A DNA stretch of 6,239 bases from Tannerella sp. (GCA_031268395.1 JAIRXI010000336.1:1-6239), one strand, 5' to 3'. Shown: positions 1 to 6,160, numbered from the stretch's first letter. Numbers and translations: made by a program. The notes: a model not told the origin generated them from the letters alone.

Positions 1-998
1 GTGGCGATCCGGCCGATCGCCGCGCCGTAACCGATGGCGGCCAGCGCGGAACAGACACCCGTCAGCAGCAATGCGGGCGAAACATCCAGCGTCAGCGCCG
101 GCAGATCCAGCAGCGGAAACAAATACATCCCCATCATGAATATCGCCGCAAACTGCAGCAGGCAAACCGCCATATATACGATCACCTTACTCAGGAGATA
201 GAGGTAATACGGGCAGGGCATGGTGAGCAGGCGCGCGAAACTGCCGTCGTCGCGCTCCTTGATGAGATGGCCCGATAGCGATATGGCGATGAAGAAAACC
301 GCAAACATGCTCCAGGCCGGAACATTGTGCTGTACGGAATTGGGAATGATGCCGCGCTTGCCGGACAGCGCGTATTCTTCCCGGACGACGACCCGGTTGT
401 CCGACAGTCGGAAGGCGGGAATCGTCACGGGCGAAAGCCGGTTTACCTCCCTGGTGATTTCTTTCAGCATAAGCTCGCTCTCCGTGCGGGAGGCATATTC
501 GCGCAAGGTACTGAGGAGCGTGACCCGGAATGAACTTTTGGTTACGGGGTCGAGGAAGATTTCCACCTGCAGGGACGAATCGGCCGGCAACGGTGCCTCT
601 TCGCCGCTGAAAAGGTTTTCGACATACTGCCGCACATGCTGCCGGATATGTTCGGTTGTCCGGGCGGGAATCACCATCCCGATCATAAAGTCGCCGCGGG
701 CAACGGCCCGTACCAGTTCATCCCGATCGGGATTCCGTCCGTCAAGGGTGCGGCTGACGGCGAAAATGCCCGAAGATTCGATCTGCCGCTCAATGGCGAC
801 GCCCAGTGTGTCGCGGTCGTCGTTGAGCAGCAGCAGCGGGATGCGCGTTTCGTTGATGGAATTGAACGTGCTGTCCTGCAGGCAGGTCATGATCGCCACC
901 AGCAGCATCGGCATTGCGAACATCATGCACAGCCCGGCCCGGTCGCGCACCAGCAGCAGATAATCCTTATATATCAAGGCCCGCAGTATATGCATCAT
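1..998 (-). CDS. ABC-2 type transporter permease (partial, C-terminus beyond window)
   Basis: I translated 332 residues without a stop up to the left edge; the C-terminus is missing. This is an inner-membrane subunit of an ABC exporter. The N-terminus carries a short cytoplasmic segment (LIYKDYLLLVRDRAG, 8-22) and a first membrane helix at about 24-40. A long, mostly hydrophilic extracytoplasmic stretch follows (about 41-225), and then hydrophobic segments at about 226-245, 265-295 and 307-328. The stretch IKERDDGSFARLLTMP (246-261) is the usual cytoplasmic coupling sequence of ABC-2 permeases (K/RERE.GT...L...P). The large loop between helix 1 and helix 2 is typical of the ABC2_membrane_3/YhgE-YbhR-like class. 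The start at 998 is well supported: GGGAGGA lies 6 nt upstream, and the ATG overlaps the ATPase stop as ATGA, implying translational coupling. It is the natural partner of the adjacent ATPase. A second permease may follow to the left. Substrate unknown. Confidence 0.9.
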   Translation of the reverse strand, partial: MMHILRALIYKDYLLLVRDRAGLCMMFAMPMLLVAIMTCLQDSTFNSINETRIPLLLLNDDRDTLGVAIERQIESSGIFAVSRTLDGRNPDRDELVRAVARGDFMIGMVIPARTTEHIRQHVRQYVENLFSGEEAPLPADSSLQVEIFLDPVTKSSFRVTLLSTLREYASRTESELMLKEITREVNRLSPVTIPAFRLSDNRVVVREEYALSGKRGIIPNSVQHNVPAWSMFAVFFIAISLSGHLIKERDDGSFARLLTMPCPYYLYLLSKVIVYMAVCLLQFAAIFMMGMYLFPLLDLPALTLDVSPALLLTGVCSALAAIGYGAAIGRIA

Positions 999-1753
999 CG
1001 GCAGTCCTCCCGTCCTTTTCCAGTCAGTTGCAGGTAGAGCGTCTCCAGCGAATCGCAGCCTTCTGCCGTGCGAATCAGTTCGGCGGGAGCGCCCCGGCAA
1101 ATCAGTTTCCCCCGGTCGATAAAAGCCACCTGGGTACACAGTTCCCCGGCTTCTTCCAGGTAGTGCGAGGTATAGACAATCGTATTTCCGTCGCGGTGGA
1201 CGAGTTTCAGGTTGTCCAAAATCAGCCGCCGGGTCTGCACGTCTACGCCGACCGTCGGTTCGTCGAGGAAAAGTATCCGGGGACGGTGCAGCAGGCCGAC
1301 AATCAGGTTGAGCCGCCGTTTCATGCCGCTCGAATAATGTTCGACGCGGCGGGAGCGGTAGTCTTCCAGCCCGAAAAGCGCGAGCATTTCGCGGATACGG
1401 TTCTTCAGCACGGCGCCCCGCAATCCCAGGATACGTCCGAAGACGTTCAGGTTCTCGCTGGCCGTCAGCGCGGGATAGAGGGCAATGTCCTGCGGCACGA
1501 CGCCGATCAGCGGCCTGATTTCCTTCAGCCGGCGCCGCAACGGAAGCGAACAGACCGTCACCTCTCCGGCGTCAAACGGGCTGAGGCCGCACAGGATATG
1601 GATCAGCGTTGTTTTGCCGGCGCCGTTGGGGCCGAGCAGTCCGAAGACGGAGCCTTCGGGAACGGTCAGCGAGAAATGATCGAGGGCAGGCGTGCCGTTC
1701 CCTCTGTAGGTCTTGCAGAGGTTGCGCATGTTGATGGCGGGAGCGGTTTGCAT
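995..1753 (-). CDS. ABC transporter ATP-binding protein
   Basis: A 252-residue cytoplasmic ATPase that powers the adjacent ABC-2 permease. All nucleotide-binding motifs are intact: Walker A GPNGAGKTT (41-49), Q-loop at Q88 (GVVPQD), a signature in the relaxed form YSSGMKRRL (140-148), Walker B ILFLDEP (160-166), a D-loop-like GVD (169-171), and the switch histidine in YTSHYLEEA (H197). The relaxed signature and the PTVGVD sequence after Walker B are typical of the CcmA/DrrA/NatA-like exporter ATPases, not of importers. The length is close to a single domain with a short C-terminal extension. The gene begins 9 bp after the stop of the BtrH-like gene, with GGGAAGAG immediately before the ATG. 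A second in-frame ATG at codon 9 has no ribosome-binding site. It ends in a 4-bp overlap with the permease start. The transported compound cannot be deduced from the ATPase. Confidence 0.95.
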   Translation of the reverse strand: MQTAPAINMRNLCKTYRGNGTPALDHFSLTVPEGSVFGLLGPNGAGKTTLIHILCGLSPFDAGEVTVCSLPLRRRLKEIRPLIGVVPQDIALYPALTASENLNVFGRILGLRGAVLKNRIREMLALFGLEDYRSRRVEHYSSGMKRRLNLIVGLLHRPRILFLDEPTVGVDVQTRRLILDNLKLVHRDGNTIVYTSHYLEEAGELCTQVAFIDRGKLICRGAPAELIRTAEGCDSLETLYLQLTGKGREDCR

Positions 1754-1762
1754 CTCTTCCCG

Positions 1763-2767
1763 TTAGTTGGCGGCTTCGCGCAGGCGGGTGAAAAGGCGTT
1801 TTTCGGCGTCGGCGATCGCAACCAGCCTGTCGGCCAGTGCGTCATAGGTACAGACATCGTCGCCCCGCTTTTTGAATTTGCGGGCGCCTTCGTAGGCAAA
1901 GTTACGCCACAGGTCGCCGATACGGGTCATTTCCGCAGACAGTTCCCGGAAGGCGGGCCTGTCTGCCATGTCGGCAGCTTCCTGCAGGAATGCGGCATAC
2001 ATGTACCGGAAGCCGGCGCCGCCCGTGCCGATCTCTTCCAGCATGCGAATCACCTGTGCCAGTTGCAGCGCGGCCTTTTTCGCTCCCAGTTTCTCCTCCC
2101 AGCGGCGCATCTTTGCAGCCAGCGTGCGGATGCCCCTGACGCCGAACCAGGGCAGGGGAATGTCAAGCATCCGGCTACAGTTGAGCCGGATGCCGCCCAG
2201 GATGGCCGGACGCAGGTCGGGTGCAGTCGCGGGAACGTGTTTCACCCAGTACATCTTGCCCATCGGCGGATAGGTTCCCCGGGCAAAACGCACGCGCTTC
2301 AGTTCGTCGTGTGTGAGCTGGTTGGGGACTTGCGATACCGGGTCGCTCACCGTATAGACGTCGCCTTCTTTCCCGATTACACAGAGGTTGTGCGCATTGA
2401 AATGGAAACGGTATTCCTTCGGGAAATAGGGGAGATAGAAAACGCCGACGACGCAGCCCGCCGGGATGCCCTGTTCCAGCAGCCTGTCCAGCGTTTCCAT
2501 CGCGCTGTTTTCGTTCAGGAAGCGGCGTTTGTTCATGCGAATCCCCAGCTGCCTGGTCACCCGCGCAAAGATGTGTCCCGGCAGCGGGCGGAACGAAAAG
2601 ACGGGCATCCCGTGGAGCCGGACAAACGGCATGTAGGAAAAGAACAGTCCCGCGCCGATCCCGAAAACCGCCGGTTCACTGATGCTCATGCCGTAAAAAC
2701 GCAGCATATTGACGGTGACACCGCTTTCGCAGTGCGCCGCCTGGCCGTGTTCAAAATCTATTTTCAT
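1763..2767 (-). CDS. BtrH N-terminal domain / DUF4872-like protein (putative acyltransferase or cysteine-peptidase fold)
   Basis: A 334-residue protein with no signal peptide, so probably cytoplasmic. The first ~145 residues match my memory of the BtrH_N family. They show the start FEHGQAAHCESG (5-16) with a candidate nucleophile C13, then SEPAVFGIGAGLFFSY (30-45), then HNLCVIG with candidate H126, and VYTVSDP with candidate D142. That order and spacing suit a papain/C39-like Cys-His-Asp arrangement. BtrH itself moves an aminoacyl chain from an acyl carrier protein onto ribostamycin during butirosin synthesis. The remainder (about 180-334) is charged and helical and fits the DUF4872-type C-terminal half. 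The ATG lies 3 bp after the previous stop, with AAAGG 8 nt upstream. The gene is followed directly by the ABC ATPase and permease, so its product or substrate may be exported. Acyl transfer is inferred from the family; peptidase or amidase activity is the main alternative. Confidence 0.8.
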   Translation of the reverse strand: MKIDFEHGQAAHCESGVTVNMLRFYGMSISEPAVFGIGAGLFFSYMPFVRLHGMPVFSFRPLPGHIFARVTRQLGIRMNKRRFLNENSAMETLDRLLEQGIPAGCVVGVFYLPYFPKEYRFHFNAHNLCVIGKEGDVYTVSDPVSQVPNQLTHDELKRVRFARGTYPPMGKMYWVKHVPATAPDLRPAILGGIRLNCSRMLDIPLPWFGVRGIRTLAAKMRRWEEKLGAKKAALQLAQVIRMLEEIGTGGAGFRYMYAAFLQEAADMADRPAFRELSAEMTRIGDLWRNFAYEGARKFKKRGDDVCTYDALADRLVAIADAEKRLFTRLREAAN

Positions 2768-2770
2768 ATC

Positions 2771-3166
2771 TCAAACCTTTTTCAATTCTTCTGTGCTTAT
2801 GCTTAATACGTCCGCGTATCGCCCCAGCGTCCGGTCGTCCAGGCCGGCGAAGGCACCGGGCTGCAAATGTTTCCTGACCGTCTTTTTGGAAAAGCCCGTA
2901 TAGGAAGCCAGCAGGCCGACATCGAACAGATGCTTTTTCATGTGATGGGCCAGCGGACTTTTCTTCCCGGCCAGCACTTCGCGACGGGCGGCTTCGGCGT
3001 CTTCCGCGACGGCTTCCCAGGCCAGCGACAGCGCTTCGTTCTTGGCTTCCCACCCCGTACTGACCGCCTGACGGTATTCGCCGTTTGCGTCCAGCGCGTA
3101 ACAGACGTCGCGGACGGTCGTCCGGCCCAGGTATCTGTCGTCTTGCGGCACTTCTTCTATTTTCAT
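2771..3166 (-). CDS. Small protein with C-terminal HTH-like segment, first gene of BtrH/ABC operon
   Basis: A 131-residue soluble protein with no signal peptide. I do not recognise a named family. The N-terminal half (1-65) has a compact mixed part (RDVCYALDANGEYRQAVSTG, 19-38) followed by a helical, acidic stretch (43-66). The C-terminal part resembles a lambda-repressor/XRE-like helix-turn-helix: VGLLASYTGFSKKTVRKH (83-100) looks like the turn and recognition helix, and LDDRTLGRYADVLSISTEEL (109-128) resembles the closing helices. It lacks the full five-helix length, so DNA binding is an inference; a protein-interaction role or an adaptor for the BtrH-like protein is also possible. The start is preferred because MKIEEVPQD is the first ATG and a further extension meets A/T-rich non-coding sequence. 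No clear Shine-Dalgarno is present, which is common in Bacteroidota. Its stop lies 3 bp before the BtrH-like ATG, so the two are almost certainly co-translated. Confidence 0.8.
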   Translation of the reverse strand: MKIEEVPQDDRYLGRTTVRDVCYALDANGEYRQAVSTGWEAKNEALSLAWEAVAEDAEAARREVLAGKKSPLAHHMKKHLFDVGLLASYTGFSKKTVRKHLQPGAFAGLDDRTLGRYADVLSISTEELKKV

Positions 3167-3288
3167 GTTCTAAATTCGATGAATTAAAAAATTAAAAAAC
3201 CGGTGTTGCGGCGGATGCGGCCCGCGCGAGGCATCCGTGTATATTTATGGAAGACGTAACGGACTTCATTTTGGTGATAATTTAACCG
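3167..3288. other. Intergenic spacer between SGNH gene and HTH/BtrH/ABC operon
   Basis: 122 bp with no gene. It changes from a GC-rich hairpin (3212-3237) to a very A/T-rich run just before the operon start. A short palindrome, AATTC-GAT-GAATT (3173-3185), lies 7 bp upstream of the HTH gene ATG and is a possible operator or chance. A good TAnnTTTG promoter is not visible for the minus strand; TAATTTTT in the T-rich run is one mismatch away but has no TTTG at the right distance. A 14-bp copy of the end of the SGNH gene (3260-3273) is also here. Confidence 0.6.
3191..3237 (-). terminator. Candidate terminator after SGNH hydrolase gene
   Basis: Read on the minus strand, CGGATGC pairs with GCATCCG (3237-3231 with 3218-3212) around a 12-nt GC-rich loop. 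A T-rich tract (T6-AA-T6, about 3199-3186) follows, but only after a 12-nt gap. The gap makes it an imperfect intrinsic terminator. The position, between the SGNH gene and the next operon on the same strand, fits. Confidence 0.35.
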
Positions 3289-4134
3289 TTAATCAGTCAC
3301 CGTCAGACCGGCGGACTTCATTTTGCCTGCAATCATAGTTGCGATGATTTCATTTCCCTTGTCCGATGGGTGAAGGCCGTCGTATGTCATGTCGGCCGCT
3401 TCCGGCGGATAGGGATATTCGTCCGTTTCGGGATCGAACGGAATGGCTGTATAGTCGGGGTATCCGTATTTTTTGTACTCTCCCGTTTCGGGGTCTTTGA
3501 GCCATTTGAACCTGACCATGTTTTCCATACGGATACCGCTTTTGCCATAAAGATCCACCACTTCCAGCTTTTCTTTCCTGGCAACGGCCTTTATTGCTTT
3601 GGCGATGTCGGAAAGCTTTTGCCCCTGTTTTTCCCGGTACGAACCGTGCGCGTTGTTTTTGTAATTGTTTATGTAGACGAAATCGCCTCTTTGCAGCGGT
3701 GTGACGAGTATGATCGTTGCCTTGCCGTTCAACGCCCGCAGTTTGTCGATAATAATCCGGAAGGCGCCGCATACCGTATGGCTTCCGGTATTGTTTACAT
3801 AATCGTCGACCGAGCCGGCCGGCCGGCCCTGTCCCCAGTCGTTTGTCCCCAGAAAGACGGAATACACATCTGCCTTTTCCAGTCCCAGCCCGTCAATTCC
3901 ATCGGCGATACCGCCCGCCGTCCAGCCGTTGAAGCCTTTATTTACGTAAGTCACGTCCGGCAATTTTTCGGTAACGCGTGTAAGATAGCCTTTCTTCACC
4001 CTGTATCCCGTCTCGTCGAGATGATCATTCAGATAAGTTATGGAATCGCCGATCGCCACCCATTTTATTTTCCGGGGTGCGGACGATGACATGCAAAGTG
4101 CAAGGATTGTGATGATAAATATCTGTTTATACAT
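3289..4134 (-). CDS. Secreted SGNH/GDSL-family hydrolase (probable carbohydrate esterase)
   Basis: A 281-residue protein, probably exported to the periplasm. MYKQIFIITILALCMSSSAPRK is a signal peptide: a positive start, a hydrophobic core (5-14), then a small-residue region. C14 is preceded by Leu, so it is not a convincing lipobox. The SGNH blocks are all present: GDSIT (29-33) with nucleophile S31; a block II glycine in NKGFNGW (65-71); GTND (96-99) with the oxyanion N98; and DGLHPSD (252-258) with D252 and H255. Family members remove acetyl or other acyl groups from sugars or lipids. Its neighbour, a secreted alpha-L-fucosidase, favours a glycan esterase role, but the substrate is not visible. 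I chose the ATG at 4134, preceded by AGAGAG, over an in-frame TTG at 4185 because the signal peptide starts there. No own promoter is evident, so read-through from the fucosidase gene across a 193-bp spacer is possible. Confidence 0.88.
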   Translation of the reverse strand: MYKQIFIITILALCMSSSAPRKIKWVAIGDSITYLNDHLDETGYRVKKGYLTRVTEKLPDVTYVNKGFNGWTAGGIADGIDGLGLEKADVYSVFLGTNDWGQGRPAGSVDDYVNNTGSHTVCGAFRIIIDKLRALNGKATIILVTPLQRGDFVYINNYKNNAHGSYREKQGQKLSDIAKAIKAVARKEKLEVVDLYGKSGIRMENMVRFKWLKDPETGEYKKYGYPDYTAIPFDPETDEYPYPPEAADMTYDGLHPSDKGNEIIATMIAGKMKSAGLTVTD

Positions 4135-4188
4135 ATCTCTCTGTTTTTTTGCTACTATGTTTGCGCGGGAAGACTTTGTGAACAATCC

Positions 4189-4216
4189 CCCCGTTCATCG
4201 TTCATCGTTCATCGTT
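4189..4216. repeat. GTTCATC heptad tandem tract, copy 1
   Basis: CCCC followed by three exact copies of GTTCATC (4193-4199, 4200-4206, 4207-4213) and GTT. The same 28 bases recur exactly at 6181-6208 in the same orientation, on the other side of the fucosidase gene. A degenerate inverted relative is at 5809-5834. The tract is outside the chosen SGNH start, in the intergenic spacer. Confidence 0.85.
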
Positions 4217-4219
4217 AAA

Positions 4220-4237
4220 GAAACGTCTGTCCGTTTC
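4220..4237. other. Short hairpin GAAACG-TCTGTC-CGTTTC
   Basis: A perfect 6-bp stem (4220-4225 with 4232-4237) and a 6-nt loop. It stands between the heptad tract and the large palindrome. Part of it, CTGTCCGT (4227-4234), is also perfectly complementary to ACGGACAG (4251-4258) inside the palindrome, so the two structures compete. Confidence 0.5.
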
Positions 4238-4241
4238 ATAC

Positions 4242-4295
4242 GCAAGTTACACGGACAGGCGCGGAAGAGATTTCGCGCAAGTCCGTGTAATTTGC
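4242..4295. repeat. 54-bp imperfect palindrome with GNRA-type loop (plus strand)
   Basis: The arms pair around a centre between 4268 and 4269. The main stem is TTACACGGAC with GTCCGTGTAA (4247-4256 with 4281-4290, perfect). A 2x2 internal loop follows, then GCGCGGAA with TTTCGCGC (4259-4266 with 4271-4278), closing a GAGA tetraloop. An outer GCAAG with TTTGC extends the stem. On the plus strand the two imperfect pairs are G-U wobbles (4246/4291, 4264/4273), while the minus strand would have C-A mismatches. No T-run follows in either direction, so it is not a classical terminator. It may be an mRNA processing or stabilising hairpin, a small RNA, or a mobile repeat. Confidence 0.75.
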
Positions 4296-4327
4296 AAACA
4301 TCAAGTCTGAAGAAATTCATCCATCGC

Positions 4328-5680
4328 CTATTCCAGGAACAGTTCGATGACGGGTACTTCGACGTCGTTGGGCTGGAGGACGGGCAGGCGCAGGGTCACG
4401 TTATCTCCGTCGACGCGGTAGCGGACTTCGGAGGCGTCGTTCAGCAGCTGCGCATACTTGAACTTGTCCTTATACCCATTCAGGTGGAGTACACTGACCG
4501 GCCATTCGAGGACGTGGATGTAGAGCCGCCGGGTGTCGGGGTTGTAGGTCAGCAGACAGTTTTCAGGCACCTGGAAACCGTCCGGCGCCTGCGTACAGCC
4601 GTAGATGGAGCGACTGTGATACGCCATCCATTTTCCCATACCTGCGAGACGTTCGCAGGCGCGGCTGTCGAACACGCCGCGCGCCGTCGGACCGACGTTG
4701 AGCAGCAGGTTGCCGCCCTTGCTGGTGACTTCGATCAGCATAACGGTCAGCTGTCGCACGCTCTTCCACGTAGCCTCGTCGCGGTGGTATCCCCACGAGC
4801 CGGAGAAGGTCTGGCAGGTCTCCCAGGGGACGCGCTGCCCGTTGACCGACGGCCATTCTACAGGCATGGTCTGTTCGGGAGTCTTGAAATCCCAGCCCCA
4901 GTCCGTGTCGTTCAGGTCGGCCCGGTCGTCGATCAGGATGCCCGGCTGCAACTTGCGGATCAGCCGGATGAGGTTTTCCGAATCCCAGTCTTTGTAACCC
5001 TTGCCGTCTTCGCCGGGATAGGAAAAGTCAAGGAAAAGTTCGTCGATCCGTCCGAACTGCGTGAGCAACTCGGTCAGCTGATCCTTGAGATACTGCTGAT
5101 ACTTTTTGATGTCGCGCGATTCGTTGGCTTTCCGGCGTTCGTCGGGGTCTTTGGGACCGTTCGGATGAATCCCGTCGTACGGGAAGTCGGGGTGATGCCA
5201 GTCGATCAGCGAATAGTAGAATCCGATGCGGATCCCTTCGGCGCGGAAGGCATCGACAAAGGGTTTGAGCAGGTCTTTGCCGTAGGGCGTACGGGTCACT
5301 TTGTAGTCGGTGTGCTTGCTGTCCCACAGGCAAAATCCCTCATGATGCTTGGCCGTAAGCACGACATATTTCATGCCGGCCTCCTTTGCCCTGACCGCCC
5401 ATTCCTTTGGGTTGTACAGGTCAGGGTCAAAACGTTCAAAGTATTTCCCGTAATCTTCGTCGGAAATCTTTTCATTGTGCTTCACCCACTCGTGACGGGC
5501 GGGCTGGGCATACAATCCCCAGTGGATAAACATTCCGAAGCGGTCGTGTGTCCACCACGCCATACGCTTCTCCTTTTCTTCCTTTGTTTCCTTTGCCCAT
5601 GCAGGTCTTTCCTGCGCCGATGCAAAACAACTCATAACCAGGGCTACACCCAATACTAATACAAATACATTCTTTTTCAT
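4328..5680 (-). CDS. Secreted GH29 alpha-L-fucosidase
   Basis: A 450-residue glycoside hydrolase that should release terminal alpha-linked L-fucose from host or plant glycans by a retaining mechanism. Residues 1-22 form a signal peptide (MKKNVFVLVLGVALVMSC..ASA), most likely cut before Q23; VMSC18 is a poor lipobox. The catalytic barrel shows family hallmarks in order: RFGMFIHWGLYA (47-58), VVLTAKHHEGFCLWDSKHTDY (106-126, a fucose-binding segment), and FGRIDELFLDFSYPG (209-223) with D218 as the likely nucleophile. PWETCQTFSGSWGY (285-298) and KGGNLLLNVGPTARG (321-335) follow. The acid/base is not certain; E269 and E287 are candidates. The last ~80 residues fit the small C-terminal beta-sandwich. 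The length is that of a two-domain GH29 with no extra binding module. The ATG at 5680 has no strong Shine-Dalgarno, but a consensus Bacteroidota promoter lies about 40 bp upstream. The SGNH hydrolase gene follows. Linkage specificity and subfamily cannot be read from the sequence. Confidence 0.95.
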   Translation of the reverse strand: MKKNVFVLVLGVALVMSCFASAQERPAWAKETKEEKEKRMAWWTHDRFGMFIHWGLYAQPARHEWVKHNEKISDEDYGKYFERFDPDLYNPKEWAVRAKEAGMKYVVLTAKHHEGFCLWDSKHTDYKVTRTPYGKDLLKPFVDAFRAEGIRIGFYYSLIDWHHPDFPYDGIHPNGPKDPDERRKANESRDIKKYQQYLKDQLTELLTQFGRIDELFLDFSYPGEDGKGYKDWDSENLIRLIRKLQPGILIDDRADLNDTDWGWDFKTPEQTMPVEWPSVNGQRVPWETCQTFSGSWGYHRDEATWKSVRQLTVMLIEVTSKGGNLLLNVGPTARGVFDSRACERLAGMGKWMAYHSRSIYGCTQAPDGFQVPENCLLTYNPDTRRLYIHVLEWPVSVLHLNGYKDKFKYAQLLNDASEVRYRVDGDNVTLRLPVLQPNDVEVPVIELFLE

Positions 5681-5719
5681 GATGGAACTTTTTTACTGTT
5701 AATTTGTTAAAAACCGGAG

Positions 5720-5750
5720 CAAAGATACACAATTAATTTTACCGGACAAA
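5720..5750 (-). promoter_or_regulatory. Bacteroidota housekeeping promoter for the fucosidase gene
   Basis: On the minus strand the -33 box TTTG (5750-5747) and the -7 box TATCTTTG (5727-5720, exact TAnnTTTG) are separated by 19 bp, which is the consensus arrangement. Transcription would start near 5713-5715, leaving a leader of about 33 nt before the ATG at 5680. Confidence 0.8.
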
Positions 5751-5808
5751 TACTGAGCCGAAAATGCTCGGGTCTGAGCTGTGATTTTTTTGATTGAAAG
5801 GATTCGGG

Positions 5809-5834
5809 CGATGAACGAGGAGAACGATGAACGG
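5809..5834. repeat. GATGAAC heptads, degenerate inverted copy
   Basis: CGATGAACGA, then GGAGAA, then CGATGAACGG. GAACGATGAACGG (5822-5834) is the exact reverse complement of 6183-6195. It is the left outer end of the composite element. Confidence 0.7.
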
Positions 5835-5849
5835 AGTTTGCCGGGTGCA

Positions 5850-5993
5850 TTTCAAAGTGTCGTTTTTCATCCCTGAGCCCGTCATTGCAGGACAGCGCGC
5901 CGTGCACCGTCATTGCGAGGAGGAACGACTAAGCAATCGCCAATACACCCAAAGATTGCTTCCTTCGTCGCAATGATGGCGCAAGACAAGTTG
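5850..5993. repeat. Direct repeat unit A of composite element
   Basis: The left flank (5850-5907) matches that of unit B (6013-6070) at 52 of 58 positions. The right flank GCGCAAGACAAGTTG (5979-5993) differs from 6136-6150 at one position. The core between them is in the opposite orientation from unit B. Confidence 0.85.
5908..5978. repeat. REP-like palindromic core A (CGTCATTGCGA...TCGCAATGATG)
   Basis: A 71-bp interrupted palindrome. Its left arm CGTCATTGCGAGGA... is complementary to its right arm ...TCGTCGCAATGATG. It is nearly identical to the reverse complement of core B: 60 of 65 aligned bases match, with two 3-bp insertions in A. From memory, palindromes with CGTCATTGCGAGG ends are widespread in bacterial genomes and generate spurious short proteins when translated. 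Confidence 0.8.
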
Positions 5994-6012
5994 ATCAGAC
6001 GTTGAGGGAGCC

Positions 6013-6150
6013 TTTCAAAATGTCGTTTTTCATACCTGTGCCCGTTATTGCAGGATAACGCGCCGTGCACCGTCATTGCGACGAAGGAAGCAATCCCCGC
6101 GTGTATTGGCGATTGCTTCGTTCCTCGCAATGACGGCGCACGACAAGTTG
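6013..6150. repeat. Direct repeat unit B of composite element
   Basis: The second copy of the ~140-bp unit, offset 163 bp from unit A on the left side. The flanks are in the same orientation as in A; the core is reversed. Confidence 0.85.
6071..6135. repeat. REP-like palindromic core B, inverted relative to core A
   Basis: 65 bp bounded by CGTCATTGCGA and TCGCAATGACG. The 25-bp arms are complementary at 23 positions and enclose about 15 bp. The asymmetric centre (CGCGTGTATTGGC) shows that it lies opposite to core A. Confidence 0.8.
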
Positions 6151-6160
6151 AAATGCACCC

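Noticed and set aside
914..2806. A 630-codon plus-strand open frame across the ABC and BtrH genes
   Set aside because: It is antisense to four well-supported minus-strand genes, has low-complexity composition with no recognisable domain, and arises from GC-rich codon bias.
4156..4163. TATGTTTG, a perfect TAnnTTTG box on the plus strand
   Set aside because: There is no TTTG at the proper distance upstream and no plus-strand gene downstream. It could only matter if the 4242-4295 hairpin proves to be a plus-strand RNA.
4132..4185. TTG start for the SGNH gene at 4185, adding 17 residues
   Set aside because: The extension has no signal-like character and would bury the signal peptide; the ATG at 4134 directly begins a good signal peptide and has a purine-rich AGAGAG upstream.
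5624..5629. Lipoprotein cysteine in the fucosidase leader (VMSC, C18)
   Set aside because: Met at the -2 position is atypical and a better signal peptidase I site (ASA before Q23) follows at once.
4040..5659. A 539-codon plus-strand open frame over the fucosidase gene
   Set aside because: It is antisense to an intact GH29 gene with all family motifs; no domain or signal is visible in the plus-strand translation, and it reads through the heptad repeat and hairpin.
5766..5791. GCTC-gggtct-GAGC hairpin followed 5 nt later by seven T residues, a possible plus-strand terminator
   Set aside because: The stem is only 4-5 bp and no plus-strand gene ends here.
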